Below the pieces are notes generated by a model. It saw only the letters and a list, made by a program, of their open reading frames with translations. It searched no databases and was not told where the DNA came from. Of a stretch of 64,000 nucleotides of DNA, positions 1 through 8,439 are shown in pieces. The position numbers and the translations under genes are program-made. Numbering within the stretch: the stretch's first letter is position 1; every line of letters starts with the position of its first letter. The DNA is from Rhizobium sp. ASV8 (lineage in GTDB: Bacteria; Pseudomonadota; Alphaproteobacteria; Rhizobiales; Rhizobiaceae), in NCBI RefSeq assembly GCF_016429255.1, contig NZ_JAELUG010000005.1, forward strand, positions 1 through 64,000, in the 5' to 3' direction.

Positions 1-231
1 GCCGAATGCGGCGATGGAATCGGCCACGGCTGTCTTGATCGTGGACTTGTCGGTAACATCGACGCGGAGCGCCAGGGCGCGCCCTTCGTGCTCGGCGACA
101 AGCGCTTCCAACTGTTCGGGCTGCCTCGCCGTGACGACCGCGCGCCAACCGCGCTTAAGTACGGATTTTGCAATCTCGAACCCAAGGCCTGCAGACGATC
201 CGGTGATAAACCATACTGGTGTGTCGTTCAT
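1..231 (-). CDS. SDR family oxidoreductase, 5' part only
   Basis: The gene runs off the left edge, so only the first 77 codons are present. The protein opens MNDTPVWFITGSSAGLGFEI, with the TGSSAGLG glycine-rich NAD(P)-binding loop of classical short-chain dehydrogenases at about residues 10-17. An acidic-residue region and a DVTDKSTI segment typical of the adenine pocket follow. The catalytic Ser-Tyr-Lys part lies outside the window, so the substrate cannot be told. It is divergent from the AraC regulator at 388, which is a common arrangement for an AraC protein that controls a neighbouring oxidoreductase. That link is inference. Confidence 0.85.
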   Translation of the reverse strand, partial: MNDTPVWFITGSSAGLGFEIAKSVLKRGWRAVVTARQPEQLEALVAEHEGRALALRVDVTDKSTIKTAVADSIAAFG

Positions 232-387
232 GTTCAACTCTTCCTTTTGAATGTCCTGGCGGCCTTCATGGAGAAGCACCGCATGGACCGAATCTAGGAG
301 CGGCCGAGGTTCGGGTGTTAGGGCAGAAGGACCAGACTTTCATACGATCCTTCCAATTTTGCCGATGAGAGCTATCATGCGCCGGAA

Positions 388-1293
388 ATGCCGCCATTCG
401 TGAAAGCCCCATCCATGGAACCGTCGACAGAGCTCAGAGCGCTGATCAGCCGTCACGCTGCCGTTCAGAAGCAGACGACCGCGGTGCAAGGACTGACGCT
501 TTACAAGGTGAGCCAGCCGACATTGCCGACGAACAGTGTCTATAGCCCGAGAATTTGCCTTGTGTTGCAGGGGGCAAAGACCATTCAGCTGGGAGAGCGG
601 ACCTTCAGCGTCGATTCCGCGCAATATTTCATCGCGACGGTCAATCTGCCGGTATCCGCACGGGTTGAACAGGCGGATCCGGCCGCCCCGCACCTGGCAT
701 TGTCCTTTGAGCTGGACCGGGAGGAGATCGCAAGGGTTCTCGCAGACACTCCATCGACCCATGCAGCCGGGCAGCGCGATCACACCGGGCTTGCGGTGTC
801 GCAGCAGACGCCGGAGATCCTGCGCGCCGCATTGAACCTCGTCTCCTGCCTGGATACGCCCGAGGATATCGAGATGATGGCAAGGCTCGCCAGGCTCGAA
901 CTATACTACCGGCTGCTTCGGGGTGAACTCGGGCCGATGCTGCGCCAGCTTGCGACGCAGGGGACGAATCTGGCGCAGATCGGCCGCGTTACCGATTGGA
1001 TAAAGCAGCATTTCGCCGAGGCCATGAGCATCGAAAAGCTGGCCGATATGGCGGGAATGAGTGCAACGTCGCTGCATCGGCATTTCAAGGCCGTCACCTT
1101 GATGTCGCCGCTGCAATATCGAGCGCTCATTCGGCTGCAGGACGCGCGCCGCAGGTTGCTTCTTCGTGAGGCAAGCGCGCGGGAGATCGGATTTGAGGTC
1201 GGCTACGACAGCCAGACGCAGTTCACGCGTGAATACCGTAAATTGTTTGGCCGGCCACCGGCGGCAGACGCGGCCTTTCTCGGCGGCAACTGA
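388..1293 (+). CDS. AraC family transcriptional regulator
   Basis: The product is 301 residues. Residues about 30-180 resemble the AraC_N cupin-like sensor domain (ICLVLQGAKTIQLG, then a QYFIATVNLPVSA stretch). Residues about 200-295 form the double helix-turn-helix (SIEKLADMAGMSATSLHRHF, then AREIGFEVGYDSQTQFTREYR), ending in the usual FGRPP segment. Length and order are normal for this AraC_N subgroup, which often sits next to SDR oxidoreductase genes. The start may be ATG 388 or the in-frame ATG 415 (MEPSTELRAL), since neither has a strong ribosome site. It probably controls itself and the divergent SDR gene through the 232-387 gap (inference). Confidence 0.88.
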   Translation: MPPFVKAPSMEPSTELRALISRHAAVQKQTTAVQGLTLYKVSQPTLPTNSVYSPRICLVLQGAKTIQLGERTFSVDSAQYFIATVNLPVSARVEQADPAAPHLALSFELDREEIARVLADTPSTHAAGQRDHTGLAVSQQTPEILRAALNLVSCLDTPEDIEMMARLARLELYYRLLRGELGPMLRQLATQGTNLAQIGRVTDWIKQHFAEAMSIEKLADMAGMSATSLHRHFKAVTLMSPLQYRALIRLQDARRRLLLREASAREIGFEVGYDSQTQFTREYRKLFGRPPAADAAFLGGN

Positions 1294-1462
1294 ACCCGGC
1301 TTGCCGGCGGGCCGTCTTGTTCAAGCCATGCGGTCTGGTTTGTCCGTCCGGCATGGCATAAAACGGCTTGCTGGCTTCTGCCGGCGGCATGTTGCCGATA
1401 TGTGGCCATCTTCCTGTCATAGCGGCAGGGGCCAGATGTTTCATCGCTTTGAGGAGGGCAGG

Positions 1463-1810
1463 GTGAGTTACGATTTCCATGTGGGCCAGAAGGTCGTCTG
1501 CATCGATGACAAGTTCAAGCATGTCAGCATCGATCAGCTGATCCGCAAGGGAACGATCTACACCATCCGCTGGGTCGGTGAATACACGCATTATGTCGAC
1601 GGCACCTTTATCGGGGTGAAGCTGGAAGAGATCCATCGCGGCAATGATGACGGCCCGGAAGGCTACGGCGCCGCCGACATGCCCTATCGCGCCAGCCGCT
1701 TCCGCCCGTTGGTGAAGGACAAGATCGCCTCACTCAGAAAGCTCTTGGCGCCGACGCCGGATGCTCCTGTCGAGCCGAAGATCAAGACTAAGAAGAAGGA
1801 AAAGGTCTGA
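1463..1810 (+). CDS. Conserved hypothetical protein, 115 aa
   Basis: I chose GTG 1463 because GAGGAGG at 1451-1457 lies six bases upstream. An in-frame ATG at 1436 also exists but lacks such a site. The protein begins VSYDFHVGQKVVCIDDKF and reads like a small SH3-like beta-barrel (alternating hydrophobic strands: VGQKVVCI, GTIYTIRWV, FIGVKLEEI). It ends in a lysine-rich tail (KIKTKKKEKV). I know such short proteins in rhizobia only as hypothetical. It is convergent with ddl and shares a strong hairpin terminator at 1819-1847. Confidence 0.75.
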   Translation: MSYDFHVGQKVVCIDDKFKHVSIDQLIRKGTIYTIRWVGEYTHYVDGTFIGVKLEEIHRGNDDGPEGYGAADMPYRASRFRPLVKDKIASLRKLLAPTPDAPVEPKIKTKKKEKV

Positions 1811-1818
1811 TGCCTGGC

Positions 1819-1847
1819 GGGGCGGCATTATACCCTGCCGCCCCTTT
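1819..1847. terminator. Bidirectional intrinsic terminator
   Basis: A perfect 9-bp stem, GGGGCGGCA (1819-1827) with TGCCGCCCC (1836-1844), has an 8-base loop and a short T run. It sits exactly between the convergent ends at 1810 and 1851. Confidence 0.75.
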
Positions 1848-1850
1848 GAA

Positions 1851-2915
1851 TTAGCCCTGCCGCGCCCTTGCAAGCCCGTGTTCGATCAGGCGGCTGACAA
1901 GCTCCGGATAGGAAATGCCCGAGGCGCCCATCGCCTTGGGATACATGCTGATATTGGTGAAGCCCGGCATGGTGTTGATCTCGTTGATGACGACGCTGCC
2001 ATCCGGCCGTAGAAAGAAATCGACGCGCGCCAACCCTTCGCAGCCGAGCGCCTGAAAGCCATCCGCCGCCATGCGCTTCAGCGCTTCTGCCGTCTCGGCC
2101 GGAATATCCGCAGGCACAGTGACGACAGCGCCATCCTGATCGAGATATTTTGCCTCGTAGGAATAGAAGCCGTGCGTCGCGGCCGTGGCGATCTCGCCCG
2201 GCACAGAGACGAAGAGCGAACCATCCGGCTCTTCAAGCACGGCGCATTCGATCTCGCGGGCGCGCACGAATTCTTCCACCAGCACCTTGCGGTCATGCCG
2301 GAAGGCTTCTGTCAGCGCCGCTTCGAACGTTGCGGCATCCTGCACCTTGCTGACGCCGACCGACGAGCCCTGGCGCGTGGGTTTTACGAAGACGGGCGAG
2401 CCGAGTGCGCTCGCAATCTCATTGAAATCGGGCTTGTCGCCGCGCGTCAGTGTCACGGAGCGCGCCACCGGCAGGCCGGCCTCGCGCAGCAGGCGCTTCG
2501 CCATATCCTTGTCGATCGCGTTGGCCGAGCCCAGAATGCCACAGCCGACGAGGGGAAGGCCGACGATCTGCGCGAGGCCCTGGATGGAGCCATCCTCGCC
2601 GTTAAGCCCATGCAGCACCGGAAACAGAACGTCGACCGCAGGCAGTTCGCGCGCGCCAGAACCATCCAGCGCCATCAGCTGGCCCTTGCCGCCCGGAACC
2701 AGGCAGACTTGCCGGCCTTCATAGGCAATCGCCTCCGGCAGGGCGCCGTCCTTTTCCTCCGTCAGCAGCCAGCGCCCGGCGCGGTCGATCAGGATCGGCA
2801 CGATCTCATATCTGCCGCCATCGATCGCCTTGACGACATTGCGGGCCGACATGACGGAAACCTCATGCTCGGTGGACTGACCGCCAAACAGAACGGCGAC
2901 GCGTAGTTTCGACAT
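1851..2915 (-). CDS. ddl: D-alanine--D-alanine ligase
   Basis: This ATP-grasp enzyme of 354 residues joins two D-Ala with ATP hydrolysis in the cytoplasm to make the peptidoglycan dipeptide. Seen: the N-terminal VLFGGQSTEHEVS signature (residues about 8-20), the ATP-binding VKPTRQGSSVGVSKV segment, the EEFVRAREIECAVL strand, and the metal- and ligand-binding C-terminal VDFFLRPDGSVVINEINTMPG motif. The length is standard. Rhizobia usually carry another ddl in the mur/fts cluster, so this isolated copy is probably the second isozyme (established for the group, not visible here). The first 140 or so bases of the gene and its leader are duplicated in decayed form at 4024-4253. Confidence 0.95.
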   Translation of the reverse strand: MSKLRVAVLFGGQSTEHEVSVMSARNVVKAIDGGRYEIVPILIDRAGRWLLTEEKDGALPEAIAYEGRQVCLVPGGKGQLMALDGSGARELPAVDVLFPVLHGLNGEDGSIQGLAQIVGLPLVGCGILGSANAIDKDMAKRLLREAGLPVARSVTLTRGDKPDFNEIASALGSPVFVKPTRQGSSVGVSKVQDAATFEAALTEAFRHDRKVLVEEFVRAREIECAVLEEPDGSLFVSVPGEIATAATHGFYSYEAKYLDQDGAVVTVPADIPAETAEALKRMAADGFQALGCEGLARVDFFLRPDGSVVINEINTMPGFTNISMYPKAMGASGISYPELVSRLIEHGLARARQG

Positions 2916-3000
2916 TGAGGCTTTTCTCCCGGGGCAAGATGGATGTGATGGGAGAAGGGTTAAAACGGGGGATTGCAGCCAAATTGGGGAGGAGCGCGCT
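2771..3000 (-). repeat. Direct repeat, intact copy (ddl 5' end plus leader)
   Basis: This is the intact partner of the degenerate copy at 4024-4253. The two align without gaps at a constant offset of 1253 bases. It covers about 48 codons of ddl and about 85 bases of its leader. The rest of the 2916-3258 gene-free stretch (3001-3258) holds the leader of the outer-membrane protein gene, and I see no further gene in it. Confidence 0.85.
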
Positions 3001-3258
3001 CATGGATGATGCGGTTTTGCGTCCTGCCTTGCATCTCCTGCGTTTGCCGGTCTTTTCGCTAAACTCGCGGCATTCCACCCGGATCCAACCGGCATGGTTG
3101 CATGGCGATCGCTCGGAAAAGTAAATGGCTTCATCCTATTTTCCCCTGTTAATTGCGGAGAGTGTGGCAATTCCGGCACAGCATTTCCTCCCTTACGGTT
3201 GTATGTAGCCGGCAACTACGATTTAACGTAGCGCTATGAAAACTGAGGAGAATGCAGA

Positions 3259-3897
3259 ATGAAATTCCTGTTCGCGTCTGTTGCGGTGATTGCGTCAACT
3301 CTGGCCGTGTCTGCCAATGCTGCCGATCTCGCAACGCCGACCGCCCCTGCCGCCCCTGCCGAAGCCGGCTTTTCCTGGACCGGCGGCTATCTCGGCGTGA
3401 ACGGCGGCGCAGGCTGGCTGAACGGCGATTTCAGCGTTCCCGGCGCAAGCACGTCCGATAAGTTCAACGGCGGCTTCATTGGCGGTTTTGCCGGCTTCAA
3501 CTACCAGCTGAGCAACAACGTCGTCCTCGGCGTCGAAGGCGATCTCAACTACAACTGGAACTCGAACAACTATGATTTCTTCGGCACGAAGGTAAAGGTC
3601 GGCACGGATGTCGCCGGCTCCGTTCGCGCCCGTGTCGGCTATGCCTTCGACCGTACGCTCGTCTACGCAACCGGCGGCTGGACCGCGACGCGCGGCTTCG
3701 TCAAGGCTCTGGGCGACAAGGAAACCGAGACCTTCAACGGCTGGACCGTTGGCGCCGGCGTCGATTACGCCTTCACCAACAACATCTTCGCCCGCGCCGA
3801 ATACCGCTTCAACAGCTTCGGCGACAAGGACTTCTACGGCATCAAGGCCGACCTCGACCAGCACGTCATTTCCGTCGGCGTCGGCGTGAAGTTCTAA
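3259..3897 (+). CDS. Outer-membrane beta-barrel protein, Omp25/Omp31 type
   Basis: The product is 212 residues. A Sec signal peptide ends at about Ala21 (VAVIASTLAVSANA before ADLA). The mature part has Ala/Pro-rich residues, then FSWTGGYLGVNGGAGW, the typical first strand of this family. Alternating amphipathic strands follow (GVEGDLNYNW, VRARVGYAF, ARAEYRF), and the C-terminus ends in aromatic Phe (VGVGVKF) for BAM recognition. These small barrels are abundant outer-membrane proteins in Rhizobiales. The ribosome site GAGGAG lies just upstream, and a terminator follows at 3923. The gene lies between the two copies of the ddl-derived direct repeat. Confidence 0.93.
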   Translation: MKFLFASVAVIASTLAVSANAADLATPTAPAAPAEAGFSWTGGYLGVNGGAGWLNGDFSVPGASTSDKFNGGFIGGFAGFNYQLSNNVVLGVEGDLNYNWNSNNYDFFGTKVKVGTDVAGSVRARVGYAFDRTLVYATGGWTATRGFVKALGDKETETFNGWTVGAGVDYAFTNNIFARAEYRFNSFGDKDFYGIKADLDQHVISVGVGVKF

Positions 3898-3922
3898 GAT
3901 TTAGGATTGTTTTGATTTGGAG

Positions 3923-3960
3923 AGCCCTGCTGGCATTTGCTGGCGGGGCTTTTTGTTTTT
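3923..3960 (+). terminator. Intrinsic terminator after omp gene
   Basis: AGCCCTGC (3923-3930) pairs with GCGGGGCT (3943-3950), including one G-U pair. A TTTTTGTTTTT tract follows. It lies 25 bases after the outer-membrane protein stop codon. Confidence 0.85.
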
Positions 3961-4023
3961 ACTGCTTAATCTTCAAGATGATCGGTCCAAACCGTAGACT
4001 CAGTTTCTCCCTGAGCCGCAGTT

Positions 4024-4253
4024 ATCGCCTCGCGTGATCAATCCGGATCGACACGATTTCATATTTTGGGCCATCGATCGCCTTGATGACATTGCGGGTC
4101 GACATGGCCGAAACCTCATGCTCGGTGGACTAACCGCCAAACAGACCGGCGACGCGTAGTTTCGACAGTGAGGCTTTTCTCCCGGGCCAGCATGGATGTG
4201 ATGGGAGAAGGGTTTAAACGGGGGATTGCAGCGGAATTGGAGAGGGGTCGCGC
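4024..4253 (-). pseudogene. Decayed duplicate of ddl 5' end and leader
   Basis: The stretch aligns base for base with 2771-3000 at an offset of 1253, with scattered substitutions and no gap. The ddl ATG has become CTG (CAG on the plus strand at 4166-4168). The GGQSTE motif carries a stop (CAG to TAG on the minus strand, within 4128-4133). The rest of ddl is absent, so this cannot make ligase. Of the wider 3898-4434 gap, 3961-4023 and 4254-4434 hold nothing I can name. Confidence 0.85.
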
Positions 4254-4434
4254 TGTTCGCAAGCAACATTTTCGCTTGTGACAACGTATCCTCTCGATTG
4301 CCTCAGCGGCAAGGACATCTGAATATCAGCATCGATATCTATTATTACATCTTTTCCACCGGCACGTTCGGCTTGAAAAGGACCGGTGAAGTCCGAGTCT
4401 ACAATACGCAAGCCATGGTTTCTGTGCGGTACAG

Positions 4435-5355
4435 CTATAACAAGTTCGGTGGTGGTTCTTCAGCTTTGATGACCGCCAGCACTTTGATTATTTCCTCGAT
4501 TGCATCGAGCAGTTTTCCCCGCTCATCGTATCGAGCTGTATGTTTGACCCGCACTCTAAGGGCATCGCCAGGGCTAAGCGGATGCACACCTTTATGAAAC
4601 TCCTCCAGCCATCCTTTGTCGGTAATAGGAGCATTAAATGTCCGTTTCCCATGCTTAAATTGCCACTGGCTTTTCCCAAGAAGATCAGGTTTTCTGATGA
4701 CGAGGACCATATCGACTGTATTGGAGAGCTCCTGATCGCTTTCGATATCCTGCAAGTGCTCGGATGGCAGCCATGTTCTATCCAAATTCACTGTATAGGA
4801 GGATTTATCAAGAGTGATCGTCAGCGCTTCTCCTTCGCGAAATTTTTGTTTCGTTCGTTGTATTTCGTCGAGACTTTGGGCAAGGCGTGCAGGATTGATT
4901 GCCGGATAATCTGGGAGATGCCGAACATCAGTCTGTTCTGCGAGTTCGCGTATGTGTTCGGTTAAGTCTTCAATTCCGGCAGGCTCGTCATCGCCGACAT
5001 CTCGATCAAGCCATTTGAGGGCGAGATATTTGCCTTTAACTAAATATTGGCCAACAAGCGGCTTCCAATCGAGCGTCTTAAGCGCGTCATCATCAAGCTG
5101 ATTCAACACGTTCCGCAGAAAGATCTTCAAACTCGACTTTTGGACGTCTTCGAGGATCAGGCTCGTTGTCATTCTTGAATCGACAGACGTGATAAGAATA
5201 CTGTCGAGATCTTCAAATGCGCGGATTAGTTCAGCGGCGATTTCAAATACGCGCGCCGATGACCCTTCGCCTTCTTTGAAGTCAATTTTTATCTCGATAT
5301 CGCTTTCTGGCTCCACGAAGTCGTCCCCTAAACTGACAAGAATACCGTTAGACAT
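4435..5355 (-). CDS. Unrecognised protein in AT-richer islet, 306 aa
   Basis: I do not recognise this 306-residue protein. It is acidic and soluble, with no signal peptide or membrane segment. The N-terminal half (VRxL-like helices, KIDFKEGEGSSARVFEIAAE, then ITSVDSRMTTSLILEDV) looks alpha/beta. The C-terminal third has the pattern WLEEFHKGVHPLSPGDALRV followed by charged beta strands and EEIIKVL. I have seen that pattern at the end of uncharacterised, patchily distributed bacterial proteins (memory, not a search). Base composition is visibly lower in GC than every neighbour. It sits alone between the ddl pseudogene and the 3' end of tRNA-Thr. Both features suggest lateral arrival. Confidence 0.7.
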   Translation of the reverse strand: MSNGILVSLGDDFVEPESDIEIKIDFKEGEGSSARVFEIAAELIRAFEDLDSILITSVDSRMTTSLILEDVQKSSLKIFLRNVLNQLDDDALKTLDWKPLVGQYLVKGKYLALKWLDRDVGDDEPAGIEDLTEHIRELAEQTDVRHLPDYPAINPARLAQSLDEIQRTKQKFREGEALTITLDKSSYTVNLDRTWLPSEHLQDIESDQELSNTVDMVLVIRKPDLLGKSQWQFKHGKRTFNAPITDKGWLEEFHKGVHPLSPGDALRVRVKHTARYDERGKLLDAIEEIIKVLAVIKAEEPPPNLL

Positions 5356-5679
5356 AGGGGAAACCTAAAGGGGAATTGCAAAAAATACGATAACGTTCAA
5401 TGTGGGGTTGTTGTTAAACTTGCGCCTCATTTTGTTCTTATTATGTTCCGAAGTTCTCAGCGCTGTCAAGGTTGAGTACCCTCACACTATCCGTCGCGCT
5501 TGCCTGTGATTTGCGGTAAGCTATGACGTAAGTACATACCAAGAAATACTCATGCGGCGTATTGCAGGGATTTTGCGCGGCTTTGTAATTTGGGTGGCGC
5601 AGATTTTATGCGGCCTAACGCGCACTTTAGCCAAGTTCCACAAAGGGCTCGCCGAACAATGCCAATTTCAATGAAAAAC
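5356..5679. other. AT-rich gene-free stretch
   Basis: This is 324 bases between the islet gene start and tRNA-Thr. I see no open frame worth calling, no strong hairpin and no repeat of the tRNA 3' end. It probably holds the promoter of the islet gene. Confidence 0.5.
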
Positions 5680-5754
5680 TGGTGCTGCTAGAGAGATTTG
5701 AACTCTCGGCCTCTCCCTTACCAAGGGAGTGCTCTACCCCTGAGCTATAGCAGC
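5680..5754 (-). tRNA. tRNA-Thr(GGT)
   Basis: The minus strand folds as a full cloverleaf. The acceptor is GCTGCTA with TAGCAGC, the D arm GCTC/GAGC, the anticodon stem CTCCC/GGGAG with loop TTGGTAA (anticodon GGT), and the T arm GAGAG-TTCAAAT-CTCTC. The 3' ACCA is encoded. Its 3' end faces the AT-richer islet. Confidence 0.97.
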
Positions 5755-5908
5755 ATTCCGTGGCGCAGCTCGGTGCGCCGTATTGGGCGAGGCGGCTATT
5801 GCCATAGGTGGAGGCGGAGTGCAAGCCGCAAATTGCAAGTTCTGTGAAAGATCGTTGGAAAAAATGTGTCGGTCTTTTGAAGGCTGAGGTTTTCGGCTAT
5901 GGAAAAGC

Positions 5909-6163
5909 ATGGTCGCAGACAAGACGAAAATCGATGAAGGGCAGGCTTTGCAGGGTGGTTCGACATCAGGCGAGGCGGCCGAGCGTGCGGAGGCCGGGCA
6001 GATCACCGAGGCGGATCGGCGGCGCGAGCGCGCGGCACAGAAGCTGCGGGAAAATCTTTCGCGCCGCAAACAGCAGGTGCGGGCGCGCCGCGCCGGCCAG
6101 GCCGACGAGACGGATGGGCTGCCGGCGGCAAAAGCAGAGGCTGTAAAAACAGGGGATGAGTAG
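5909..6163 (+). CDS. Small charged hypothetical protein, 84 aa
   Basis: The product is 84 residues, rich in Arg, Lys, Glu and Ala. Its core is a basic helix (RRRERAAQKLRENLSRRKQQ, then VRARR). Similar short proteins with an LRxNLxRRKxQxRxRR core occur upstream of murA in Rhizobiales (from memory). The function is unknown, and the basic helix could bind nucleic acid or ribosome components. The start ATG 5909 has only a weak GGAAAAG upstream. Confidence 0.65.
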   Translation: MVADKTKIDEGQALQGGSTSGEAAERAEAGQITEADRRRERAAQKLRENLSRRKQQVRARRAGQADETDGLPAAKAEAVKTGDE

Positions 6164-6324
6164 GGCGCTGCCGCAAAAATGGACGAATCGCAATGATTCA
6201 TGTCGCCCATCATCAAACGAATTGATGCGTTAATCTATTTCATCTAAACAGCGCTTTCTCCCAAAGCGCGTGAAATTTGGCGCACGGAACTTCAGGAAAG
6301 GCGGGCCTCGCCCGTATTGCACAT

Positions 6325-7617
6325 ATGGATCGTATCAGGATTGTCGGCGGCAACGAGCTCAACGGTATCATTCCGATCTCCGGCGCCAAGAATGCCGCCC
6401 TGCCGCTGATGATCGCCTCGCTTTTGACCAGCGATACCCTGACGCTCGAAAACGTGCCGCATCTGGCCGATGTCGAGCTCCTGATGCGCATTCTCGGCAA
6501 TCACGGCGTCGATGTTGCCGTCAACGGCCGTCGCGAGCGCCAGGAAGACGGCTATTCCCGCACCATCCATTTCACCTGCCGCACCATCGTCGATACCACC
6601 GCGCCTTACGAGCTGGTCGCCAAGATGCGCGCGAGCTTCTGGGTAATCGGGCCGCTGCTCGCCCGTGAGGGCCAGGCGCGCGTTTCGCTGCCCGGCGGCT
6701 GCGCCATCGGCACGCGCCCGGTCGATCTCTTCATCGAGGGTCTTGAGGCGCTCGGCGCCACCATGGAAATCGACGGCGGCTATATCAACGCCACCGCACC
6801 GAAGGGCGGCCTCATCGGCGCCCGCTATGTCTTCCCGAAGGTGTCCGTCGGCGCGACGCATGTGCTGATGATGGCGGCGACGCTTGCCCGCGGCACGACC
6901 GTCATCGGCAATGCCGCCCGCGAGCCTGAAGTCGTCGATCTCGCCAACTGCCTGATCGCCATGGGCGCCAAGATTTCCGGCGCCGGCACCAGCACGATCA
7001 CCATCGAAGGCGTCACCTCGCTCTCCGGCGCCCGTCATCGCGTGCTGCCGGATCGTATCGAGACCGGCACCTACGCCATGGCCGTCGCCATGACCGGCGG
7101 TGACGTCACGCTCGAAAACACCGATATGGCGCTGCTCGACACGGCGCTCGAAAGCCTGCGCCGCGCCGGAGCTGACGTTTCGCAGACCAATAACGGCATC
7201 CGCATCATGCGCAATGGCGGCGGCATCAAGCCCGTCGACGTCGTCACCGACCCGTTCCCCGGCTTCCCGACAGACCTGCAGGCGCAGTTCATGGCGCTGA
7301 TGACGCGCTCGTCCGGCATTTCGCACATCACCGAGACGATCTTCGAAAACCGCTTCATGCACGTGCAGGAGCTTGCCCGCCTTGGCGCCAAGATTTCGCT
7401 GTCCGGCCAGACGGCCCGAATCGAAGGTGTCGAGAAGTTGAAGGGCGCGCCTGTCATGGCGACGGACCTCCGCGCCTCCGTCTCGCTCGTCATCGCCGGC
7501 CTTGCCGCCGAAGGCGAGACGCTGGTGTCGCGCATCTATCACCTCGACCGTGGCTTCGAGCGTCTGGAAGACAAGCTGACGCGTTGCGGCGCCATCGTCG
7601 AGCGCATCAGCGACTAA
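6325..7617 (+). CDS. murA: UDP-N-acetylglucosamine 1-carboxyvinyltransferase
   Basis: MurA transfers enolpyruvate from PEP to UDP-GlcNAc, the first committed step of peptidoglycan synthesis in the cytoplasm. From ATG 6325 the protein is 430 residues, the normal length. It opens [20 protein letters not shown] with [10 protein letters not shown] next. The active-site cysteine loop is [13 protein letters not shown]. Later motifs include [12 protein letters not shown] and the [11 protein letters not shown] segment near the end. An in-frame start further upstream (6277) would add 16 residues absent from the family, so I rejected it. Confidence 0.97.
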   Translation: MDRIRIVGGNELNGIIPISGAKNAALPLMIASLLTSDTLTLENVPHLADVELLMRILGNHGVDVAVNGRRERQEDGYSRTIHFTCRTIVDTTAPYELVAKMRASFWVIGPLLAREGQARVSLPGGCAIGTRPVDLFIEGLEALGATMEIDGGYINATAPKGGLIGARYVFPKVSVGATHVLMMAATLARGTTVIGNAAREPEVVDLANCLIAMGAKISGAGTSTITIEGVTSLSGARHRVLPDRIETGTYAMAVAMTGGDVTLENTDMALLDTALESLRRAGADVSQTNNGIRIMRNGGGIKPVDVVTDPFPGFPTDLQAQFMALMTRSSGISHITETIFENRFMHVQELARLGAKISLSGQTARIEGVEKLKGAPVMATDLRASVSLVIAGLAAEGETLVSRIYHLDRGFERLEDKLTRCGAIVERISD

Positions 7618-7810
7618 GGTCGCCTGCTCCGTCGGGCCAGCGCTCTTAATGCCTGGCTTGCCTTCGCTGTTATACGGCGGACGGCCGCGCAAGATGCGCC
7701 AATTCCACTTCTTGTCGTGAAGAGAGCGGGCAAGCCCGCTTTCTTCGGTTGCGTCTTTTGCGCTCCCATCTTATGTCCACAGAAGAGAAACGTCGGAGAC
7801 GGCGTTTGCT

Positions 7811-7918
7811 AGAGCGCCGTGCTTCCTTTTGGAAGCACAGTGGACGCTCTAACTCTTTTTATCTACGCATCGGGCTTTCCGAAAATCGTTTCAGATTTTC
7901 GGGCCGATGCGGTAGCGC
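7811..7918. repeat. RIME-like palindromic element, 108 bp
   Basis: There are two palindromes in tandem. The first is AGAGCG / CGCTCT outside GTGCTTCC-TTTT-GGAAGCAC (7811-7850). The second is CGCATCGG / CCGATGCG (7866-7873 and 7904-7911) enclosing CCGAAAAT / ATTTTCGG. Length and two-palindrome design match the Rhizobium intergenic mosaic element RIME1 as I remember it. It fills most of the 7618-7938 gap upstream of the DUF2948 gene, and I see nothing else in that gap. Confidence 0.8.
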
Positions 7919-7938
7919 GATCGGGGATTAAGGAGCGA

Positions 7939-8382
7939 ATGAGCAATCTCAAGCTAATGGCACTCGACAACGAGGATCTGGCCGTCATCTCCGCGCATAT
8001 GCAGGATAGCGTTTTCAAGGTCGGCGATATGTCCTTCGCGCCGAAGCTCGAACAATTCTCGCTCGCAGCCAATCGCTTCGACTGGGAGCGCTCGGAAGAT
8101 CGCAAGAAGTCCTATGAGCGCCATCGCGCCGCGCTCGTGTTCAAGCGGGTACAGGCGGTGCGCTCCAACGGCATCGACCGGCGCAAGCGCGACGACGTGC
8201 TGTCGCTGCTCGCCATCCGTTTCGAACAGAAGGGCGAAGGGCCTGACGGTACGATCGAACTGACGCTTGCCGGCAACGCCACCATTGCGCTCGATGTCGA
8301 ATGCATCGAAGTTCAGCTTGCCGATATCGGTGGCGCATGGGAAACGGCGCATAAGCCCCGACATCCGGATGCGGGCGAATAG
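7939..8382 (+). CDS. DUF2948 family protein
   Basis: The product is 147 residues from ATG 7939, preceded by AAGGAGCGA. It opens MSNLKLMALDNEDLAVISAH and contains the family segments FDWERSEDRKKSYERHRAAL and a beta-rich C-terminal half with an IALDVECIEVQL strand. DUF2948 proteins are conserved in alphaproteobacteria with no known function and usually sit between murA and hisD, as here. An upstream in-frame ATG at 7819 lies inside the RIME-like repeat and is rejected. Confidence 0.85.
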   Translation: MSNLKLMALDNEDLAVISAHMQDSVFKVGDMSFAPKLEQFSLAANRFDWERSEDRKKSYERHRAALVFKRVQAVRSNGIDRRKRDDVLSLLAIRFEQKGEGPDGTIELTLAGNATIALDVECIEVQLADIGGAWETAHKPRHPDAGE

Positions 8383-8439
8383 CAGCGACGGTTAGGTTTT
8401 GCCGCTCAGGGCGGCTGCAGTGAAAGAGGAATATCAGCG

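Noticed and set aside
4226..4965. Plus-strand frames across the islet (123 and 141 codons)
   Set aside because: They overlap the minus-strand 306-residue gene, lack ribosome sites, and show no motif.
5356..5754. Integrase-mediated genomic island at tRNA-Thr
   Set aside because: I looked for an integrase gene and for a repeat of the tRNA 3' end on the far side of the islet and found neither, so I do not call attachment sites.
6292..7692. A 466-codon minus-strand open frame
   Set aside because: It is antisense to murA and shows only His/Asp/Ala/Arg-rich shadow composition.
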